A stretch of DNA of 64,000 nt from Microbacterium sp. (GTDB taxonomy: Bacteria; Actinomycetota; Actinomycetes; Actinomycetales; Microbacteriaceae): NCBI RefSeq assembly GCF_031180975.1, contig NZ_JAPSLI010000002.1, positions 248,001 through 312,000 of the forward strand. Direction: 5' to 3'. The first letter of the stretch is position 1. The number at the start of each line of letters is the position of its first letter. The notes below the pieces were generated by a model. It made no database searches, was not told where the DNA came from, and saw nothing but the letters and a program-made list of their open reading frames with translations. A program made the position numbers and the translations under genes. Positions 16,809 to 25,203 of the stretch are shown piece by piece.

Positions 16809-19385
16809 ATGAGCGTCACCGCATCGCAGACCGCCGAGATCGTCGTCGCCGGAGCGGGCATGGTCGCGCACCGGTTCGTGGAGAGCCTGCTCAGCGCGGA
16901 TGCCGCCGTGCGCGTCACCGTGATCGGCGAGGAGGGCAGGCACCCCTACGACCGCGTCGGGCTGACCGGGTACTTCGACGGCACCACGCCCGACGAGCTC
17001 ACCCTCGACCCGAGCGTCTTCGACGACGACAGGATCAGCCTGTTCCCCGGCGACCGGGTGCGCCGCATCGACCGGCGGCGCACGACGGTGACGACCGCGT
17101 CGGGGCGCGGCATCCGTTACGACACGCTGGTGCTCGCCACCGGCTCGTACGCGGCGCGCGTGGCCGTGGACGGCGCGGACCTGCCGGGCTGCTTCGTGTA
17201 CCGCACCCTCGAGGACGTCCGGTCGCTGCGCACCTTCGTGGAGCGACGCCGCGCCGAACTGGGCAGACCGCTGCGGGGTGCGGTGGTCGGCGGTGGACTT
17301 CTCGGCCTGGAGGCGGCCGGTGCGCTGCAGGGGATGGATGTGGACTGCACGGTGGTGCAGTACTCCGACCGACTGATGTCGGCGCAGCTCGATCCAGCGG
17401 CCGGGCGGATGCTGCGGCGTCTGATCGAGGCGCGGGGCATCGCCGTGCGCACCGAGGCGCGCACCACGCGCCTCGACCCTGATGCCTCGGGGCAGGTGAC
17501 CGGTCTGGAGTTCCAGGACGGCACGCTGCACGAGGCGGACGTGGTCGTGTTCACCGTCGGAGTCCGACCGCGCGATGAGCTGGCCAGAGGGGCAGGTCTC
17601 GCCGTCGACCCGCGTGGCGGAGTGCGCATCGACGAGCGGTGCACGACCAGCGATCCGCGCATCTTCGCGATCGGCGAAGTGGCCAGTTTCGAGGGCCGCA
17701 GCGTCGGCCTGGTCGCACCCGGATATGCGATGGCCGAGGTCGCGGCGAACGTGCTGCTCGGTGGCGACGCCACCTTCCCCGGTTACGACGAGTCGGCCAA
17801 GCTGAAGCTGTCCGGCGTAGACGTCGCCAGCTTCGGTGATGCGATGGCCACGACCCCGCAAGCCCTGGACGTCGTCTACGCCGACCCGGTGGCCGGTGTG
17901 TACAAGAAGCTCGTGCTGTCCGACGACGCGAAGACGCTGTTGGGCGGCATCCTGGTCGGCGATGCGTCCGCGTACGGCGCTCTGCGCCCTCTCGTCGGCG
18001 CGCCCCTCGGCGGCGACCCGGCCGCGTACCTGCTGCCGGAGGGCGGCGTCGAGGCGCCCTCCGGCAGCCTCCCCGACGCGGCCGTGGTGTGCTCCTGCGC
18101 GAACGTGACAGCGGGCCGCATCCGGCAGGCCGTGCACGAGGAGGGCTGCACCGACGCGGCGGCGGTGAAGGGGTGCACGCGCGCCGGCGCCACCTGCGGC
18201 TCGTGCGTGCTGATGGTGAAGAAGATCGTCGGCCAGGAGCTGGCCACGCTCGGCCAGGCGGTTCCCGACGCGCTGTGCGAGCATTTCTCGATGTCGCGCC
18301 GGATGCTGTTCGACGCCGTGCGCGTGTCAGGGCTCACCACGTTCAGCAGTGTCATCGAGCGGTTCGGACACGGACGGGGCTGCGACATCTGCAAGCCCGT
18401 GCTGGCCAGCATCCTGTCCGTGCTCGTCGGCGGGCACGTGCTGGACGGCGAGAACGCGACGCTGCAGGACACCAACGACCACGTGATGGCCAACCTTCAG
18501 AAGGACGGCACCTACTCGGTCGTCCCGCGGATGCCGGGCGGCGAGGTCACGCCGGACGGCCTGCTCGCCATCGGGCACATCGCGAAGGACTTCGGCCTGT
18601 ACACGAAGATCACCGGCGGGCAGCGGATCGACATGTTCGGCGCGCGGCTGGAACAGCTTCCCGCCGTCTGGCAGCGACTCGTGGACGCCGGCTTCGAGTC
18701 GGGTCACGCCTACGGCAAGGCGCTGCGCACGGTGAAGTCCTGCGTGGGCTCCACCTGGTGCCGCTACGGCGTGCTCGACTCGGTCGGGATGGCGGTGCGG
18801 CTCGAGCTGCGCTACCGCGGGCTGCGCGCCCCGCACAAGCTGAAGGTGGGTGTCTCCGGCTGCGCCAGGGAGTGCGCGGAGGCCCGATCGAAGGACGTCG
18901 GCGTCATTGCGACCGAGGCCGGGTGGAACATGTACGTCGGCGGGAACGGCGGGTTCACGCCCCGGCACGCCCAGTTGCTGGCATCCGATCTGTCCGACGA
19001 CGCACTCATCACGGCGATCGACCGCTTCTTCATGTACTACATCCGCACCGCCGACCGGCTGCAGCGCACCGCCCCGTGGTGCGAGGAGCTGGAGGGCGGG
19101 CTGGACGGCCTGCGCGGCGTGATCTTCGACGACTCCCTGGGCATCTGCGCCGACCTCGACGCCGCCATGGCACGACATGTCGCCGGCTACGAGGACGAGT
19201 GGGCCGCGACCCTGCGCGACCCCGAGAAGCTGCGCCGGTTCGAATCGTTCGTGAACGCGGCGTCCACGCCCGACCCGTCGCTGGCGTACGTCGCCGAGCG
19301 CGGGCAGGTGCGGCCGGCCACAGCGCAGGAGAGAAGCGACGGCGGCGTGCTGATCGCCGGGACGACACTGGAGGTGCGGCGATGA
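16809..19385 (+). CDS. nirB: Assimilatory nitrite reductase large subunit NirB
   Basis: Reduces nitrite to ammonium with NAD(P)H in the cytoplasm. The 858-residue protein has an FAD domain (IVVAGAGMVAHRFVE), an NAD domain (GAVVGGGLLGLEAAGAL), a BFD-like [2Fe-2S] domain (CSC at about 435 and CTRAGATCGSC), a ferredoxin-like half domain, and the siroheme/4Fe-4S site (SCVGSTWC and GCARECAEARSKD). All cluster cysteines are present. The ATG has a strong GAGGAGGAG ribosome binding site. It heads the operon nirB-nirD-cysG-hemD, each gene overlapping the next. Confidence 0.97.
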   Translation: MSVTASQTAEIVVAGAGMVAHRFVESLLSADAAVRVTVIGEEGRHPYDRVGLTGYFDGTTPDELTLDPSVFDDDRISLFPGDRVRRIDRRRTTVTTASGRGIRYDTLVLATGSYAARVAVDGADLPGCFVYRTLEDVRSLRTFVERRRAELGRPLRGAVVGGGLLGLEAAGALQGMDVDCTVVQYSDRLMSAQLDPAAGRMLRRLIEARGIAVRTEARTTRLDPDASGQVTGLEFQDGTLHEADVVVFTVGVRPRDELARGAGLAVDPRGGVRIDERCTTSDPRIFAIGEVASFEGRSVGLVAPGYAMAEVAANVLLGGDATFPGYDESAKLKLSGVDVASFGDAMATTPQALDVVYADPVAGVYKKLVLSDDAKTLLGGILVGDASAYGALRPLVGAPLGGDPAAYLLPEGGVEAPSGSLPDAAVVCSCANVTAGRIRQAVHEEGCTDAAAVKGCTRAGATCGSCVLMVKKIVGQELATLGQAVPDALCEHFSMSRRMLFDAVRVSGLTTFSSVIERFGHGRGCDICKPVLASILSVLVGGHVLDGENATLQDTNDHVMANLQKDGTYSVVPRMPGGEVTPDGLLAIGHIAKDFGLYTKITGGQRIDMFGARLEQLPAVWQRLVDAGFESGHAYGKALRTVKSCVGSTWCRYGVLDSVGMAVRLELRYRGLRAPHKLKVGVSGCARECAEARSKDVGVIATEAGWNMYVGGNGGFTPRHAQLLASDLSDDALITAIDRFFMYYIRTADRLQRTAPWCEELEGGLDGLRGVIFDDSLGICADLDAAMARHVAGYEDEWAATLRDPEKLRRFESFVNAASTPDPSLAYVAERGQVRPATAQERSDGGVLIAGTTLEVRR

Positions 19386-19756
19386 CCCTGCTCGCGGATG
19401 CCACGACCACGGCGGTCTGCACGATCGGCGACCTGGAGGTGGAGCGCGGGCGCGCCGCCCTGGTGGGCGACCGGCAGGTGGCGTTGTTCCTGCTCCGGGA
19501 CGGCACGGTGCACGCGGTGTCGAACCTCGACCCGTACAGCGGTGCGCACGTCATCTCCCGAGGCATCGTCGGCACGCGCGGCGACGCCCCCACGATCGCC
19601 TCGCCGATGCACAAACAGGTGTTCGATCTGCGCACCGGCGAGTGCCTCGACACGCAGGGCAAGCCGCCGCATGCGCTCACGGTGTGGCGCGTCGTCCTGC
19701 GCGGCGAGAAGGTGCATCTGCTGCCCCCGTCCGACGCGAGCGCTGGGGAGTGCTGA
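19382..19756 (+). CDS. nirD: Nitrite reductase small subunit NirD
   Basis: This 124-residue Rieske-fold subunit partners NirB. The family motif is HKQVFDLRTGECLDTQGKPPHALTVWRV near the C-terminus. As in other assimilatory NirD proteins, the canonical Rieske ligands are not complete, so it probably holds no cluster. Its ATG overlaps the nirB stop (ATGA) and its TGA overlaps the cysG start. Confidence 0.93.
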   Translation: MTLLADATTTAVCTIGDLEVERGRAALVGDRQVALFLLRDGTVHAVSNLDPYSGAHVISRGIVGTRGDAPTIASPMHKQVFDLRTGECLDTQGKPPHALTVWRVVLRGEKVHLLPPSDASAGEC

Positions 19757-20991
19757 TGACCAGCGTCCTGGGGCTCAGCCTGACCGACCGGCTCGTGCTC
19801 GTCGTCGGCGGCGGCGCCGTGTCGGCGCGGCGCATCAGCCGGTTCCTCGCCGACGGCGCCCGCGTCCGCCTGGTCGCCCCCGAGCTCTCGCCTGCGGTGC
19901 GGGCCCTGCTCGACGCCCCCGGCGTGACCTGGCGGTCGCGGCGCTTTCGCTCCGCCGACCTGCGCGGCGCCTGGGTCGTGCACACCGCGACCGGCGATCC
20001 CGTCACCGACCGGGCGATCGCCGCGCTCTGCGAACGCCGCCGCACGTTCTGCGTGAACGCCTCAGACGGCGCGCACGGCACGGCGCGGATGACCGCGCAG
20101 ATCCGATCCGGCGACGTGGTGATCGGGGTCGCCGGCGAGGTGGGCGTCGATCCGACACGCGCGGCGCGGGTGCGCGACGAGATCGGCACGCTGCTGACCG
20201 AGGGCAGGCTTCCGGTGCGCGCGCGGCGTGCGGCTGCCGTGGGGCGGGTCGACCTGGTCGGCGGCGGGCCGGGTCCGGTGGACCTGATGACGGTGCGCGC
20301 CCGACGGCTGCTCGCCGAGGCGGACGTGGTCGTGACGGACCGGCTGGGCCCGTCGGCGGCCGTCCTGTCGGAACTCGACCCCGACGTGCTCGTGATCGAC
20401 GTGGGCAAGCGTCCCGGGGATCATCCGGTCCCTCAGGACGAGATCAATGCGCTGCTGATCGCGCACGCGACGGCCGGACGCCGGGTGGTCAGGCTCAAGG
20501 GCGGCGACCCGTTCGTGTTCGGCCGCGGCGGCGAGGAGATGGCCGCGTGCCTGGCGGCCGGCATCCCCGTCGACGTCGTGCCCGCCCCGTCCAGCGCCGT
20601 CGCCGTGCCGCAGGCGGCCGGCATCCCCGTCACGCATCGGGGTGTGGCATCGGCCTTCCACGTCGTGAACGGGCAGGGCCCGGTCTCCGACACCACGCTG
20701 CGCGCTCTCGCCGACGAGACGGTCACCACCGTCGTGCTGATGGGCGTCGCCGGCCTGCCGCGGCTCGTCGACAGCGCGCTGCGGCACGGCATCCCCGCCG
20801 CGCGCGCGGTGGCGATCGTCGAGAACGGCCACACCGCCGCGCAGCGCACCATCCGCAGCACGCTCGGCGCGGTGGTTGCGGACGCCGCGGCCGCCGGCGT
20901 CCGCAACCCTGCGGTCATCGTGATCGGCGACGTGGCTCGCGCCGATCTGCTCCTTCCGCGGCAGGTCGCGGTGGGAGGAGCCGCCGGGTGA
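19756..20991 (+). CDS. cysG: Siroheme synthase CysG-type (precorrin-2 dehydrogenase/ferrochelatase + uroporphyrinogen-III methyltransferase)
   Basis: Makes siroheme, the cofactor of NirB. Within 411 residues the N-terminal part holds an NAD-binding Rossmann segment (VLVVGGGAVSARRISRFLADGARVRLVAPEL), followed by the CysG dimerisation region. The C-terminal part from about residue 165 is the SUMT methyltransferase (VDLVGGGPGPVDLMTVRARRLLAEAD; RVVRLKGGDPFVFGRGGEE; VMGVAGLPRL). The fusion is common in actinobacteria. Whether the N-terminal domain has kept both dehydrogenase and chelatase activity cannot be told from sequence. Confidence 0.93.
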   Translation: MTSVLGLSLTDRLVLVVGGGAVSARRISRFLADGARVRLVAPELSPAVRALLDAPGVTWRSRRFRSADLRGAWVVHTATGDPVTDRAIAALCERRRTFCVNASDGAHGTARMTAQIRSGDVVIGVAGEVGVDPTRAARVRDEIGTLLTEGRLPVRARRAAAVGRVDLVGGGPGPVDLMTVRARRLLAEADVVVTDRLGPSAAVLSELDPDVLVIDVGKRPGDHPVPQDEINALLIAHATAGRRVVRLKGGDPFVFGRGGEEMAACLAAGIPVDVVPAPSSAVAVPQAAGIPVTHRGVASAFHVVNGQGPVSDTTLRALADETVTTVVLMGVAGLPRLVDSALRHGIPAARAVAIVENGHTAAQRTIRSTLGAVVADAAAAGVRNPAVIVIGDVARADLLLPRQVAVGGAAG

Positions 20992-22118
20992 CGCCGGGCG
21001 CCCCCGGCCCGGCTGCGCTGACCGGCTGCACGATCGTCGTCGCCGCCGACCGCCGGGCAGGAGATCTCGCGAGCGCCCTCCAACGCCGCGGTGCTCACGT
21101 GCTGTGCGCGCCGCCGCTCAGCATCCTGCCGAACGCCGACGACGCCGAGCTCGTGAGCCGTACCCGCCGGATCGTCGCGGAGCCGCCCGACGTCGTCGTG
21201 GTCACCACCGGTGTGGGGTTCCGCGGCTGGATGGACGCCGCGCACGAGCACGGCCTCGACGAACAACTGCATGCCGCGCTGGCGGGCGCCCGGTTCATCG
21301 CGCGCGGTCCGAAGGCGCACGGCGCGATCCAGCAGTCCGGTTTCACGGCCGACTGGGTGGCGCCGACGGAGACCGCCGCCGAGGTCGGTGCGCACCTCCT
21401 GCGCACGCCGCTGACCGGATGCCGGGTCGTGGTGCAGCACCACGGCGCCGGGTCGGACGGACTCGACGCCCTGCTGGAGAGTCAGGGGGCAACGGTGACG
21501 CCGATCGTCGTGTACCGGTGGGCGCAGCCGCGCGATCCGGAACTGCTCACCCAGTCGGTGCAGTCGGCGGCCGGCGGCGAGGCCGACGCGGTGCTGTTCA
21601 CGTCGGCACCGTCCGCGTCGGCATGGCTCCGCGCGGCCGCCGACGCGAACGTCGTCGAGGCGGTGCGCCGCCGGGCGGGATCCGGCCGGCTGCTGCTGGC
21701 CGCGGTGGGACCGATTACCGCGGCACCGCTGCGGGATGCCGGTATGGCCGTCACCGTCGCCGATCGCGGCCGGCTCGGATCGCTGGCTCGCTGCGTGGTC
21801 GGCGCACTCGGCCCCGGCGGAGCGGCCCCGGTCCTGCGCACGCCGGCGGGCGAACTGTCCCTGCGCAGCGGCGGCGCCTGGCTGGAGGACGCGTTCCTTC
21901 CGCTGAGCAGGGCCGGGGCCGCCCTGCTGGGCGCGCTGTTCGACGCCGGCGGTCGCGTGCTGTCGCGCGACGAGCTCGCGGCTTCGCTGCCCCGCGCCGG
22001 CGGAAACGCGCACGCCGTCGAGATGGCTGTGGCCCGGCTGCGAGAGGCGCTCGGCGGTGCGGACGTCGTCCGGACGGTCGTGAAGCGCGGCTACCGGCTC
22101 GCGCTCGCGGACGATTGA
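20988..22118 (+). CDS. Uroporphyrinogen-III synthase HemD fused to a C-terminal winged-helix DNA-binding domain
   Basis: Residues about 10-270 resemble HemD, with GCTIVVAADRRAGDLASALQRRGA, VVVTTGVGFRGWMDAA, VVVQHHGAGSDGLDALLESQGATVTPIVVYRW and DAVLFTSAPSASAWL. Residues about 280-376 form an OmpR-like winged helix (LSRAGAALLGALFDAGGRVLSRDELAASLP; VEMAVARLREALGG; VVKRGYRLAL). No receiver domain is present. The same arrangement beside nirBD is known in mycobacteria (Rv0260c-type). It may supply uroporphyrinogen III for siroheme, regulate the nir genes, or both. GTG overlaps the cysG stop. Confidence 0.9.
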   Translation: MTPGAPGPAALTGCTIVVAADRRAGDLASALQRRGAHVLCAPPLSILPNADDAELVSRTRRIVAEPPDVVVVTTGVGFRGWMDAAHEHGLDEQLHAALAGARFIARGPKAHGAIQQSGFTADWVAPTETAAEVGAHLLRTPLTGCRVVVQHHGAGSDGLDALLESQGATVTPIVVYRWAQPRDPELLTQSVQSAAGGEADAVLFTSAPSASAWLRAAADANVVEAVRRRAGSGRLLLAAVGPITAAPLRDAGMAVTVADRGRLGSLARCVVGALGPGGAAPVLRTPAGELSLRSGGAWLEDAFLPLSRAGAALLGALFDAGGRVLSRDELAASLPRAGGNAHAVEMAVARLREALGGADVVRTVVKRGYRLALADD

Positions 22119-22136
22119 TCACGCACGACGCGACGT

Positions 22137-22178
22137 GGTGATGCCCCGACGGTCTTCCCGTTCCGCCGGGGCATCACC
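22137..22178. terminator. Bidirectional terminator between the nir operon and the nitrite channel gene
   Basis: Perfect 12-bp arms GGTGATGCCCCG (22137-22148) and CGGGGCATCACC (22167-22178) enclose an 18-nt loop. It lies between the two convergent stop codons (22118 and 22188) and can serve both directions. Confidence 0.85.
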
Positions 22179-22187
22179 GTCTTCCGG

Positions 22188-23066
22188 TCAGGCCGCGCCG
22201 ACCGGCTCCGGCGCGGCCACGGGGCGGGCGGCGGCAGCGGGGCGGGCGCCACTCACGGACGCGACCCGACGCTGCGCGGGGCGACCGTACGTGACGTACA
22301 GCGGGACGCCGACGAAGAGCAGACCGCCGACGAGGTTGCCGACCACGGTGGGCAGCTCGTTCCAGAGCAGGTAGTCCATCACCGTGAAGTCGGCGCCGAG
22401 CAGCAGCCCGGACGGGAACAGGAACATGTTCACGATGGAGTGCTCGAAGCCCAGGTAGAAGAACAGCATGATCGGCATCCACATGGCGGCGATCTTGCCG
22501 AGGACGCTGTCCGAGATCATGGCGAGCACGACGCCGGTGGAGACCATCCAGTTGCACAGCACGCCACGGATGAACAGCGTGAGCATGCCTGCTGCGCCGT
22601 GCTCGGCGTAGCCGATGGTGCGGCCGTGGCCGATCTCGCCGATGGCGACGCCGACGGGGCTCGGCTCGGTGGCGAAGCCGTAGGTGAAGTAGACCGCCAT
22701 CAGCACGGCCACCAGGAACGCGCCGCCGAAGTTGCCGACGAACACCAGTCCCCAGTTGCGCAGCATGCCCCGGACGGTGGCGCCCGGGCGTCGGTCGAGC
22801 ACGGCGAGCGGCGCGAGGGTGAACACGCCGGTGAGCAGGTCGTACCCGAGCAGGTACAGCATGACGAAGCCGACGGGGAAGAGCAGGGCGCCGAGCAGCG
22901 GCTGCCCGGTGCTGGTGCCGACAGTGACGGCGAACGCTGCGGCGATGGTGAGAAGCGCTGCGCCCATGAACGAGCGGATCAGCGTGTCTCGAGTGGACAT
23001 CTGGATCTTGTAGGCGCCGGCGTCGACCATGCGGGTGACGAGATCGGCGGGCTTGACGTAGGACAC
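22188..23066 (-). CDS. Formate/nitrite transporter family channel (NirC/FocA-like)
   Basis: This 292-residue protein has six membrane helices and the FNT features TRDTLIRSFMGAALLTIAAAF, GFVMLYLLGYDLLTGVFTL and the pore histidine segment YLGFEHSIVNMFLFP. Beside nirBD, nitrite is the likely substrate, by inference. GTG 23066 is chosen because GGAGG lies 6 nt upstream and the protein then begins VSYVKPADL, typical of the family. The C-terminus carries an Ala/Pro-rich tail. The promoter region shares a motif with nirB, suggesting joint control. Confidence 0.92.
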   Translation of the reverse strand: MSYVKPADLVTRMVDAGAYKIQMSTRDTLIRSFMGAALLTIAAAFAVTVGTSTGQPLLGALLFPVGFVMLYLLGYDLLTGVFTLAPLAVLDRRPGATVRGMLRNWGLVFVGNFGGAFLVAVLMAVYFTYGFATEPSPVGVAIGEIGHGRTIGYAEHGAAGMLTLFIRGVLCNWMVSTGVVLAMISDSVLGKIAAMWMPIMLFFYLGFEHSIVNMFLFPSGLLLGADFTVMDYLLWNELPTVVGNLVGGLLFVGVPLYVTYGRPAQRRVASVSGARPAAAARPVAAPEPVGAA

Positions 23067-23124
23067 GGGCAACCTCCACGGGGTGGGACGAGTGCGGGAC
23101 TGCGGTCCAGCGTCGTCCACCCGT

Positions 23125-23151
23125 GTTTCGCGGACAGGTGCGGTGCGTTAC
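23125..23151 (-). promoter_or_regulatory. GTAAC...GAAAC motif upstream of the nitrite channel gene
   Basis: On the minus strand GTAAC (23151-23147) and GAAAC (23129-23125) start 22 bp apart, with GTCCGCGAAACA at the downstream end. The nirB upstream region has the same ends (CGTAACGC and GTCCGCGAAACA) with starts 23 bp apart. The motif ends 58 nt before the GTG start. A common nitrogen-responsive regulator is inferred. Confidence 0.45.
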
Positions 23152-23206
23152 GGCCGTGGAGCGTTCCGCTCACTTCGGCCGAGGGTCGCGTGTGAGAGCG
23201 AGACGC

Positions 23207-23554
23207 TCAGTCCGGCGTCTGCGTCGGCACCGGCGTCGGCGCGTCGGTCGGCGCGTTCGGCAGGGTCGGCGTCGTGCTCGGCGCGGGGGAGGGCGCGGTG
23301 GGCGCCGACGACGGCTCGGGCGACGGCACGGTGGGTGTCGACGACGGCTCCGGCTCGGGGGCGGTGATCTGGGCGTGCAGCGCCTGGCTGACAAGCGCAC
23401 CGACGACGATCACACCGCCTGCGACCGCGGCGATCACGGTGTCACGGCGGCGGCGACGGACCTGCCGCTCGTGCCAGGCCGTGCGCGCGGCGTACAGTCG
23501 GGCGCGCTCCGCCTCCTCGCGTGCGCGCTGCGCCCTGGACCCGCGTCCCGCCAT
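23207..23554 (-). CDS. Small membrane-anchored protein with Pro/Ser/Thr-rich tail
   Basis: No family recognised. The 115-residue protein has a basic, Arg/Ala-rich cytoplasmic N-terminus (about 1-40), one membrane helix (TVIAAVAGGVIVVGALVSQAL), and an extracytoplasmic tail of about 45 residues made almost only of P, S, T, A and E (repeats such as SPEPSSAPTAPSPAPSTTPT). The ATG has GGAG upstream. It is divergent from rarA. The tail looks like a wall-spanning or modified linker, but no function is claimed. Confidence 0.7.
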   Translation of the reverse strand: MAGRGSRAQRAREEAERARLYAARTAWHERQVRRRRRDTVIAAVAGGVIVVGALVSQALHAQITAPEPEPSSTPTVPSPEPSSAPTAPSPAPSTTPTLPNAPTDAPTPVPTQTPD

Positions 23555-23635
23555 CCTCGACTCCTTCTCCGGTGTTCGTGCGACGACTGCGAGCCTACCG
23601 CCGCGCGGACGCGGCCCCGTGTCGGCGGCCCGCAC

Positions 23636-23641
23636 TAGCCT
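23636..23641 (+). promoter_or_regulatory. -10 hexamer TAGCCT for rarA
   Basis: TAGCCT lies 6 nt before the rarA ATG, the same distance as before ruvC and hisE. A GGAGGG follows the hexamer, but it is too close to the ATG to be a normal ribosome binding site, so a leaderless mRNA is likely. Confidence 0.45.
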
Positions 23642-23647
23642 GGAGGG

Positions 23648-25024
23648 ATGAGCTCCGCCCTGCTGTCGGGACAGACCCCGCTCGCCGTGCGCATGCGGCC
23701 GGTGTCCCTCGACGAGGTCGCCGGGCAGCGCCACCTGCTGCGCGCCGGTTCCCCGATCGTGGCGCTCGCCGACCCCGAGGCGGCCGCGCCGGGTGCCGTG
23801 TCGATCATCCTGTGGGGTCCGCCCGGCACAGGCAAGACGACCTTGGCGCAGGCGATCGCGCGATCGTCGGGGCGTCGATTCGTCGAACTGTCGGCGATCA
23901 CCGCCGGCGTCAAGGACGTCCGGGAGGTGATGCAGGAGGCGATCACCCAGCGCGACCTGTACGGGCAGACCACCATCCTCTTCCTCGACGAGATCCACCG
24001 CTTCACGAAGGCGCAGCAGGATGCGCTGCTGCCCGGTGTCGAGAACGGCTGGGTGATCCTCATCGCCGCGACCACCGAGAACCCGTCGTTCTCGGTCATC
24101 TCCCCGCTGCTGTCGCGGTCGCTGCTGCTCACGCTGCAGCCGCTCACCGACGACGACATCGGCGTGCTCGTCGACCGCGCCCTCACCGACGCGCGCGGGC
24201 TGGGCGGGCGGGTCGCTCTCGCCGACGACGCCAGGTCGGCGCTGATCCGGCTCGCCTCCGGCGACGCCCGCCGCGCGCTCACCGGTCTCGAGGCGGCGGC
24301 CGCCGTCGCGCTGTCGGGTGGCACGGATGCCATGGACGGCGGCGACGAAGACGCCGAGTCCGACGAGATCGACGACGCGAGCGCCGTCCCCGTGGTGACC
24401 GCCGACGATGTCGCGCAGGCCGTGGACCGCGCGCTGCTGCGCTACGACCGGCAGGGGGACGAGCACTACGACGTCATCAGCGCCTTCATCAAGTCGATCC
24501 GGGGCTCCGACCCCGACGCGGCGGTGCACTACCTCGCGCGCATGATCGAAGCGGGGGAGGACCCGCGATTCATCGCGCGTCGTCTGGTCATCTCAGCCGC
24601 GGAGGACATCGGCCTGGCCGACCCGCAGGCGCTGGTCATCGCCACCGCCGCCGCCGACGCGGTGGCGTTCATCGGGATGCCGGAGGGCCGGATCCCGCTC
24701 GCCGAGGCCACGATCTACCTCGCCACGACCGCCAAGTCGAACGCGGCCTATGCGGCGATCAACGCCGCGATCGCCGATGTCAGGGCGGGCGGTTTCGGGC
24801 GGGTCCCCATCCATCTGCGCGACGCCCACTACGCGGGGGCGAAGCGGCTCGGCCACGGCAAGGGCTACCGCTACCCGCACGACAGCGACGCAGGCATCCT
24901 TCCCCAGCAGTACCTGCCGGACGAGCTCGTCGGGCGGCGCTACTACGAGCCCAAACAGCTCGGCGCGGAACGCGACGTGTCCGCCCGGCTGGAGCGCATC
25001 CGCCGCATCCTCGGCGACCGCTGA
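23648..25024 (+). CDS. rarA: Replication-associated recombination protein A (RarA/MgsA)
   Basis: AAA+ ATPase that acts at stalled replication forks. The 458-residue protein has an N-terminal RMRPVSLDEVAGQRHLL motif, Walker A GPPGTGKTTLAQ, Walker B LFLDEIHRF, sensor-1 AATTENPSF, and the C-terminal tetramerisation region (DEHYDVISAFIKSIRGSDPDAAVHYLARM; YPHDSDAGILPQQYLPDEL). An acidic insertion (about residues 225-245, DGGDEDAESDEIDD) separates the ATPase and C-terminal parts. It lies upstream of rpsD, as commonly in actinobacteria. Confidence 0.96.
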   Translation: MSSALLSGQTPLAVRMRPVSLDEVAGQRHLLRAGSPIVALADPEAAAPGAVSIILWGPPGTGKTTLAQAIARSSGRRFVELSAITAGVKDVREVMQEAITQRDLYGQTTILFLDEIHRFTKAQQDALLPGVENGWVILIAATTENPSFSVISPLLSRSLLLTLQPLTDDDIGVLVDRALTDARGLGGRVALADDARSALIRLASGDARRALTGLEAAAAVALSGGTDAMDGGDEDAESDEIDDASAVPVVTADDVAQAVDRALLRYDRQGDEHYDVISAFIKSIRGSDPDAAVHYLARMIEAGEDPRFIARRLVISAAEDIGLADPQALVIATAAADAVAFIGMPEGRIPLAEATIYLATTAKSNAAYAAINAAIADVRAGGFGRVPIHLRDAHYAGAKRLGHGKGYRYPHDSDAGILPQQYLPDELVGRRYYEPKQLGAERDVSARLERIRRILGDR

Positions 25025-25026
25025 GC

Positions 25027-25060
25027 ACGGGCGGGGCGCCGCAAGCCCGTCTGATAGGAT
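25027..25060 (+). promoter_or_regulatory. Weak hairpin after rarA followed by rpsD -10 region
   Basis: ACGGGC (25027-25032) and GCCCGT (25045-25050) can pair and may end rarA transcription. TAGGAT (25055-25060) directly after is a -10-like hexamer for rpsD, leaving a leader of about 140 nt before the GTG. I found no recognisable S4 autoregulatory fold in that leader. Confidence 0.4.
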
Positions 25061-25203
25061 GGAGCGGCTCGAAACCGAGTTTTCGGGCATCCCCTCACTC
25101 ACACCCCACCGATCAGACGCTCCGGCGTGCGCCTGACGGCAGAGCGGGGGAGATACGCCCGTGAGACGCGAAAGACGCGTCCACGTCACGGAAGGAATGC
25201 TTC

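Noticed and set aside
23103..23166. Full four-box GlnR site before the nitrite channel gene
   Set aside because: At 11-bp steps only two of the four boxes match well (GTAAC and GAAAC); the others read GCTCC and CACCT, so only the two-part motif is claimed.
25061..25203. Possible S4 autoregulatory RNA before rpsD
   Set aside because: The leader of about 140 nt has only short chance pairings (for example CGAAA/TTTCG) and no pseudoknot I could support.
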